NCBI GenBank assembly: GCA_964017065.1 | Contig: OZ024789.1 | Span: forward strand, 11,660,914 to 11,724,913 | Source of the DNA: Haliclona indistincta | Taxonomy: Eukaryota > Porifera > Demospongiae > Haplosclerida > Chalinidae | Length of the DNA stretch: 64,000 bases | Direction: 5' to 3' | Part shown: in pieces, positions 59,701 through 64,000 of the stretch | Layout: each line of letters opens with the position of its first letter | How positions within the stretch are numbered: the first letter of the stretch is position 1 | Position numbers and translations under genes: made by a program | The notes under the pieces: model-generated | The model's input: only the letters and a program-made list of their open reading frames with translations | Databases searched by the model: none | What the model was told of the DNA's origin: nothing

Positions 59701-61177
59701 TGTAGCAGTTTCCAGTCTAACTTTATCTCCTTCATCCAATCTCGTCCAAACAAGGGTCGACCAGCTCCTCTGACCACGAGTAGAGGTAGTGTCTTCTGTT
59801 GTTGTCTGTAGGAAACACAAACAGTAATTGAACCACAGACATGCATTAGTTCTCCAGAGTAGGTACGCAGCTGAGCAGTAGACTTCTGCAGAACAGGGCG
59901 TTGGTCCTCAGGCCAAACAGACAGGTAGGTTTCCTCGCTGATAACAGAGACGGAAGCACCAGTGTCGATCTCCATTTGTAGGTCTGCTTGGTCAGCGCTG
60001 AGAGTCACCAATAGTGGATCAGTTCCCTGTTTCGACAGCTGAAATGTCCAGTAGACTGGATCTTCAACAACGGATGGATCAGTAGGCTGCCCAGTAGAAC
60101 CAGACGGCACCGTGGAAGTGTCCGCGTCCTTGACGTCGACATGTTTCGCATCGTGTGCTCCAGACGGACGAGACTTAGGATGCTGCTGACGCTGACGACT
60201 GCGACAAACACGAGAAATGTGTCCTCTTTTACCACAGAAGTGGCAGTTCTCTTCTTTAAATTTGCAAACAGAAGACTTGTGTCGACCGCCACAGCGGTAG
60301 CATGGATTTGGCGGTGGACCATGGCCACGTGGCGTAGCTTTTTGTTTACCAGCATCCCCACCACGAACAAAATGTATGTCAGCACCTTGAGGCTTTGATT
60401 GTAGCTGACTGGTGTCCTTCCTCACTGATTCCATTAACACAGCGAGGTCGTAAGCCTTCTTGAAGGTCAGGTTAGGCTCACTCAACAGTCTCTGCTGCAT
60501 TGCTCTGTCTGAAATACCGCACACCAGTCTGTCTCTTAGCATATTTTCTAGAGCGGCGTCTTCGAAATTGCAATGCTCGGCAAGGCTGCGAAGCTCTGCA
60601 CAGAAGGTCGAGATACTTTCTCCAGGTTGCCGCACTCGAGCGTTGAATTTGCAACGTTGCACCATGTCTTTCGGCTTTGGAGAGAAGTGTTCAGTTAGAC
60701 GTTCTACAACCTTTCCGTAGGTTTGGGTATTGAGCTTGGTTGGAGCGAACAGTCGGCGAGCAGTTTGGTAGGTACTGTGTCCACAACTGCTGAGAAGAAT
60801 TGCCCTCTTCTTGGTCACGTCTTCAACACCATTAGCGATGAAGTACTCGTCCAACCGCTCGATGTATGGAATCCATTCTTCTTTCTCAGAGTCAAACTCT
60901 CCAATGGAACCATACGTCGCCATCCTCGTCGCCAGAATACGCGTGTAGTAACGCCAGCTAACGCAGCAGATGACAGAGTGATTGTAACAGAGAATCAACC
61001 TCTGTGCAGCAAATGATTATTGACAGGCAGACTGAACATAGCATAGCATGGCATGATGAGAGATGGGCCACCAGGGCTTATATAGTGACTGACATGATAC
61101 AATAGGAACTGTAGTACAAATACAAGTGATTGTTAAGAGTTGTTCAGTTGGGTGCCCAGTAGTCTGCGTTTACTACA
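56717..61177 (-). mobile_element. Ty3/Gypsy LTR retrotransposon, apparently complete
   Basis: LTRs at 60944-61177 (5') and 56717-56950 (3') are both 234 bp, begin TGTAGTAA and end TTACTACA, and look identical by eye. The 5 bp CTATG flanks both ends (56712-56716 and 61178-61182) as a target duplication. A polypurine tract (AAGGGAGGAATA on the minus strand) precedes the 3' LTR. The 20-base leader between the 5' LTR and the gag ATG contains TGGCGACGAGG, a possible primer-binding site. One uninterrupted ORF. Equal LTRs and an open frame mean recent insertion. No envelope gene. Confidence 0.95.
56946..60923 (-). CDS. Gypsy Gag-Pol polyprotein
   Basis: About 1325 residues from the Met at 60923 (MATYGSIGEF). 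Order: Gag capsid-like region; two CCHC zinc knuckles (about 208-240); aspartic protease with DTGAS (about 320); reverse transcriptase with TRLPFG and YLDD (about 575-608); RNase H (VVSADASSYG); integrase with an HHCC zinc domain, the D-D-E core (IDFAGP, VSDNGPAF, HPASNGLAERAVQSFK) and a C-terminal module. Gag and Pol share one frame with no stop or shift. The stop codon lies 3-5 bases inside the 3' LTR. The frame stays open through the 5' LTR to 60998, but the Met at 60923 is the likely start. Confidence 0.93.
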   Translation of the reverse strand: MATYGSIGEFDSEKEEWIPYIERLDEYFIANGVEDVTKKRAILLSSCGHSTYQTARRLFAPTKLNTQTYGKVVERLTEHFSPKPKDMVQRCKFNARVRQPGESISTFCAELRSLAEHCNFEDAALENMLRDRLVCGISDRAMQQRLLSEPNLTFKKAYDLAVLMESVRKDTSQLQSKPQGADIHFVRGGDAGKQKATPRGHGPPPNPCYRCGGRHKSSVCKFKEENCHFCGKRGHISRVCRSRQRQQHPKSRPSGAHDAKHVDVKDADTSTVPSGSTGQPTDPSVVEDPVYWTFQLSKQGTDPLLVTLSADQADLQMEIDTGASVSVISEETYLSVWPEDQRPVLQKSTAQLRTYSGELMHVCGSITVCVSYRQQQKTLPLLVVRGAGRPLFGRDWMKEIKLDWKLLQSLHSVNKVDDQLQSLLENHADVFRDELGSLKDVKVTLQISPDAQPCYHRPRPIPYALRSRVEDELTRLEEDGVIEPVAHSDWAAPIVPVVKRDGAIRICGDFKVTVNKAAKRDMYPLPKVEDLLSTLAGGKSFSKLDLSHAYQQLHLSEESKPLVTINTTKGLYQYTRLPFGVSAAPSIFQRTMENLLKGIPNVVTYLDDILVTGKTDAEHLKNLQQVLQRLQESGMRLKRSKCSFMLPKVTYLGYVISSEGIHPAPEKVRAIRNAPRPTSLSQLKSFLGLLNFYSRFLPNQSTLLAPLHRLLRNNTSWEWGPEQQRAFDAARFSLSSSSFLIHFNPNLPLVVSADASSYGVGAVLTHQLKDGTEQPVAFSSRTLSPAEKNYAQIDKEGLAIIFAVTKFRQYLLGRSFELKTDHKPLTELFAPDRAISQMSSARIQRWNLILSSFDYTIQYKKGCENVEADTLSRLPLPETPIDVPLPGETVLLLQSLQQSPITATQIKLWTDKDPLLLQVRNFVSNGWPYSVSEEIQPYFRRRSELTLLDGCLMWGSRVIIPAAGRSATLDELHIAHPGISRMKGLARSYLWWPGVDTDLETKVKSCSECQLHQNAPAKAPLHPWEWPERPWARIHIDFAGPCFGDKTFLVIVDAHSKWLEIIESRQTAESTIRHLQTLFSTHGLPESIVSDNGPAFRSEEFKDYLSSNGIRHIQSAPYHPASNGLAERAVQSFKRSMKKSTGSLAVQLNEFLFRYRITPHTTTGRTPAELLMGRRLRSRLSLLLPNAASKVHKAQEAQRKTHDHHTKLRTFSISDPVFVRNFKNKTPLWLSGHIKEKTGPLSYKVSLDDGRIIRRHVDHIRHRTATREPAGVDNQFDLIPSQPTIVHVPPVSSPPQPVQRLPLRRSNRNRRPPDRYSPSNEGRNM

Positions 61178-62093
61178 CTATGGAACAACATTACCTGCTG
61201 AGATTGTCTCCGAAAAAGTGGTATTATAAAATTATTTAGAGAGAACAGAATTAATTTCAATGCTAGCAGCAACTTCTGGCTCCAAAGGATTCAATGAAAG
61301 ATAAATATTATTAATGAATTTTATTTCTGTGCGAGGCAAATACATGCTGTAAGTATACCTAGTTTACTCTACGTCTGACGGTATACTACTGACTAGCACT
61401 TGGAACAATGACTATAACAATAACTGAACAAACTGCACGATACAAAGACTTAAATAGACTAGAGTTCTAATGAACGCATACCCGTGCGCTGAGCTAGGAG
61501 CTAAACACGACTACTCCTGCATTACTGCAACACGCACGTTATTTAATGGCTCTGACGTACGGTACATGTGAGACTGAGTGAGGACATCGACATGGATAGG
61601 AGGTTGGGTGACACACCCACAATACCGTAAATTGCTCTTACAAGGACACGTAGCTTTAGATAGCCATGGATTAGCCGCTCGAACAAGGCTTGCCAGCACA
61701 GAAAACGTCTTCATAGGACTATAAATTCAGTGAAGAAGCTGCAGAGACTGTTTTATTTGAGATTTTCGAGCTGTACTGAAGACGCAAACAGGCGTGTTTT
61801 TTCTGACACACACACACACACACATATATATACATACCGACGGACACAAACGCATACGCATACTGCGCACGGGTAATAAAAACGGGCTAGCACAGCAGAT
61901 TACAAGAAGAAAGTAAAAGGCTGACACTGTGACATAAAGAGTTGCTGACTATACACAAAACTGAATACATGAATAGTGAATAGAAATGCTGACATAGACA
62001 GGAACAAACACATACAACAGGCAAAATTTAACACAAATTGACAATACCTATCTAACTCTGAAGCACTATCTCTGCTGTACATTTGTAAGTCCT
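61178..62093. other. No gene seen; short (CA)n run
   Basis: Between the Gypsy element and methyltransferase copy 4. It contains a CACACA/TATA microsatellite at about 61806-61830 and otherwise nothing recognised. Confidence 0.5.
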
Positions 62094-62921
62094 TTACTTT
62101 ACTGCTAAAAGCATAAAGTATGATCTATCCAATGTCAACGATATCTGATCATATGGTCTGTCTTTTAGTAATACTGTCTTCATCTCATCTATCATGTCGT
62201 CAAGAGCATTGCTGTCTTCAGGGTGCTCTCTGCAGTATGTCTCATAGCCATCCAGGCTCGTCACATAACCACGGAAGTGTTCTAAGTCTGTCTCGCTCTC
62301 CTCGATCATGTCGTGTCGCTCAGCTAGAGGATATGGCAGACTGACATTACGATAGTGGCTTCTTACAACCTGGATGATATGGCCATGTGGTCCAATAGGC
62401 CAAGTGCATTTAGTGCTGATAAAGTCACGGAAAATCTTATTGCACTGGTCATTATGTATAGTAGGAACACAGGAACTGTACACTGCCAGTGCTCCTGGGC
62501 TCTTCAGCACACGGTCAATCTCGGGAAAGACAGCGTTTGGGTCTAGCCAGTGCCATGCAGTCGCGCAGGTAAGGAGATCGACTGAAGCGTCCGGGAATGG
62601 TAGCTGGCCAGCTGAAGCATGAAAAAATTCGACTTTTCTGCTTTTGTCTAGAATAGCCGCCTTCTCTTGTGCTCGCTCAATTTGTGCCTTGCTGATGTCC
62701 ACACCGACTGTTCGTTGGTAGTGCCTACTCAGCTCAAACGTGCTGAGTCCAGTACCGCATGCTAAATCTAGCGCCATTTTGGTATCAACTCCATGCTTCT
62801 TTGTAAAAGCAAATATTTTCTCCCATACCTGCTGTGGGTAGGTTGGTCGATACTTGGAGTAGTTCTGTGCAATAGACTGGCTCTCAAACACTCGAATCGT
62901 TTTCTCCATGGTCGTATTCAT
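62094..62921 (-). CDS. SAM-dependent class I methyltransferase, copy 4
   Basis: 275 residues, single exon, MNTTMEKTIRVFESQS start. Motif [33 protein letters not shown]. Very close to copy 2 (33628-34479), including the downstream [19 protein letters not shown] segment. All core motifs are intact. It lies 28 kb from copy 2 with no shared gene context. Confidence 0.87.
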   Translation of the reverse strand: MNTTMEKTIRVFESQSIAQNYSKYRPTYPQQVWEKIFAFTKKHGVDTKMALDLACGTGLSTFELSRHYQRTVGVDISKAQIERAQEKAAILDKSRKVEFFHASAGQLPFPDASVDLLTCATAWHWLDPNAVFPEIDRVLKSPGALAVYSSCVPTIHNDQCNKIFRDFISTKCTWPIGPHGHIIQVVRSHYRNVSLPYPLAERHDMIEESETDLEHFRGYVTSLDGYETYCREHPEDSNALDDMIDEMKTVLLKDRPYDQISLTLDRSYFMLLAVK

Positions 62922-63688
62922 GGAGCCGGAAATGAATACTTATCAATCGGTGCACTTGTATCTGATTGGTCAGCATTTACTTCGGGGAAGTCTGTTAAAA
63001 TCTGCTATTTATCCAGGGCTGCTAATAGCTTATTTTCCACTTTTCTGAAGATCGGACCGATTCCTCTGACCTCCCTCTTTTTATTTTATTATAATACCTT
63101 ATATGTGTGGTGTCTTTTCAATTAATAATGAGAATAGATTAGAAGAACTGAAAACGCTTAAGGGAGTACACGACGAACGTCAGAATGACGAAAATTTCAG
63201 TTTCTTCGGCAAACAAAGCTTGGTCAAAGACAGTTATCATCAAAGAAACTCACAAATCTGCTCGTGGGCGGAGCAAACACTGTACAAAGAGTAAAAATTT
63301 AATTCAATGGGAGGACAAACCACGCCCACCTCAAGGATTTGTCATTAATTTGTGAACTGAATGGCTCGGAGCCACGAGCAAACGTTACGTATGCATGCGT
63401 TTTTTTGCGTGCAGTGTTCAGTCTTTCAGTTACAAGGCTGCGAATATTTAATTTGTTTCGTGGTTTGCACAACAATTGAGCTACAGAGGTCAGCTAAGAA
63501 CGCAGCAAGATCATTCATTTGGATTCCTCGGCCCTCTAGCTCCACCCTAGGACCGCCCAGCAGTTAGTAAAGTCACCCATAGATTTGGTAAATCTATGAG
63601 TCGCCGTAGAGATGGTGAGCCAGAAAAACAGCACGCAAATTGAGCCGGCTCTCTAGTTCGTCGTGAAGTCCCTTAAAAATGGCTACAG
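62922..63688. other. No certain gene
   Basis: Upstream of methyltransferase copy 4. Short frames (for example 63103-63294) have no family match. A small inverted repeat ATAGATTTGGTAAATCTAT lies near 63580. Confidence 0.4.
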
Positions 63689-63881
63689 GTTTACAGTGAA
63701 AAGGGCAAGAAATGGAACAAGTTGGAGCAACTGCAATTGAAGACAAACTGCAGTAATGTATCCAACACTATCGCTACCCTGGCTAAGGTCTGCACCCATC
63801 TACTCACTCTCTATATGCTATCTGATCATTGTGCAGGCTAACATCATGGATCTGCATGGGTACTCACAGGAGACAAGCAAG
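63689..63881 (+). CDS. Two possible exons of an unknown gene at the window edge
   Basis: 63689-63787 (99 nt) and 63837-63881 (45 nt) each sit between AG and GT, are multiples of three in the same phase, and read SEKGKKWNKLEQLQLKTN and ANIMDLHGYSQETSK. That pattern is typical of real exons here. I do not recognise the protein. Confidence 0.4.
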
Positions 63882-63892
63882 GTACTTCCCGT

Positions 63893-64000
63893 TGAACTAA
63901 AAAGGAGAGAAGCCCTTTGCATAATTATTATGTGTTTTTGATGAGTCGATCAACTGTTTAAGAACCATCACCTGAGCTGGTTGCAAAATAATGACAGCAA
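63893..64000. repeat. Dispersed repeat, second copy, cut by window end
   Basis: Matches 38870-39000 almost base for base. In both places a methyltransferase copy lies nearby, but here it is about 1 kb away. Confidence 0.75.

Overview
This window is eukaryotic, animal nuclear DNA. Its genes are cut into many small GT-AG exons, and introns hold other genes, tRNAs, transposons and long microsatellites. Two conserved animal genes fill the first 37 kb and fix the lineage as Metazoa: a CAPS/CADPS homolog (dense-core-vesicle exocytosis factor) and CC2D2A (ciliary transition-zone protein). AID/APOBEC-like deaminases, a LOG-type phosphoribohydrolase and a 2A-bearing non-LTR retrotransposon suggest an early-branching or other invertebrate animal. 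I favour a sponge, but only as inference.

Layout. 1-1597 (+) is the 3' end of a MYND zinc-finger gene. 1802-21537 (-) is CADPS: I could join 25 exons in phase into about 1299 residues, assuming one copy of a block (exons 4-8) that is present twice around a 200-base gap (18056-18255). CADPS introns hold a tRNA-Glu and, in one 8.5 kb intron (6315-14841), three antisense intronless AID/APOBEC-like deaminase copies with several palindromic or terminal-inverted-repeat elements. 22196-37469 (+) is CC2D2A, head-to-head with CADPS: 37 exons joined in phase, about 1555 residues. Its introns hold four tRNA-Ala(UGC) genes, large minisatellites and a convergent pair of intronless SAM-dependent methyltransferase genes. 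Two further methyltransferase copies lie at 37951-38811 and 62094-62921.

39089-42862 (+) is an unrecognised Ser/Pro/Gln-rich gene with a 14-residue repeat block. 43010-48745 (-) is a six-exon LOG-family gene whose last intron carries an antisense 2A-PHD-endonuclease-reverse transcriptase retrotransposon. 48971-51663 (+) is a gamma-butyrobetaine/trimethyllysine-type dioxygenase gene sharing a 225 bp divergent promoter with the LOG gene; one of its exons appears inverted. From 51.8 kb on, the window is mostly mobile DNA: two near-perfect foldback elements, a second copy of a 0.95 kb element also found at 8.8 kb, more hairpin elements, and an apparently full-length Ty3/Gypsy element (56717-61177) with matching 234 bp LTRs and a 5 bp target duplication. 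The last 300 bases may contain two exons of a further gene.

Most unusual signal: six hairpin elements with unrelated stems share one architecture. Each has a GNA trinucleotide loop closed by a short G/C stem, flanked on both sides by the dinucleotide GA, so that GA faces GA in the folded strand; the GA-against-GA interruption recurs further down several stems. This is the known, exceptionally stable d(GCGNAGC) mini-hairpin set in stems broken by tandem G-A mismatches. A second pattern is that microsatellites sit directly against splice sites: (CT)n/(CCCT)n before 3' sites and (GTGA)n at 5' sites.
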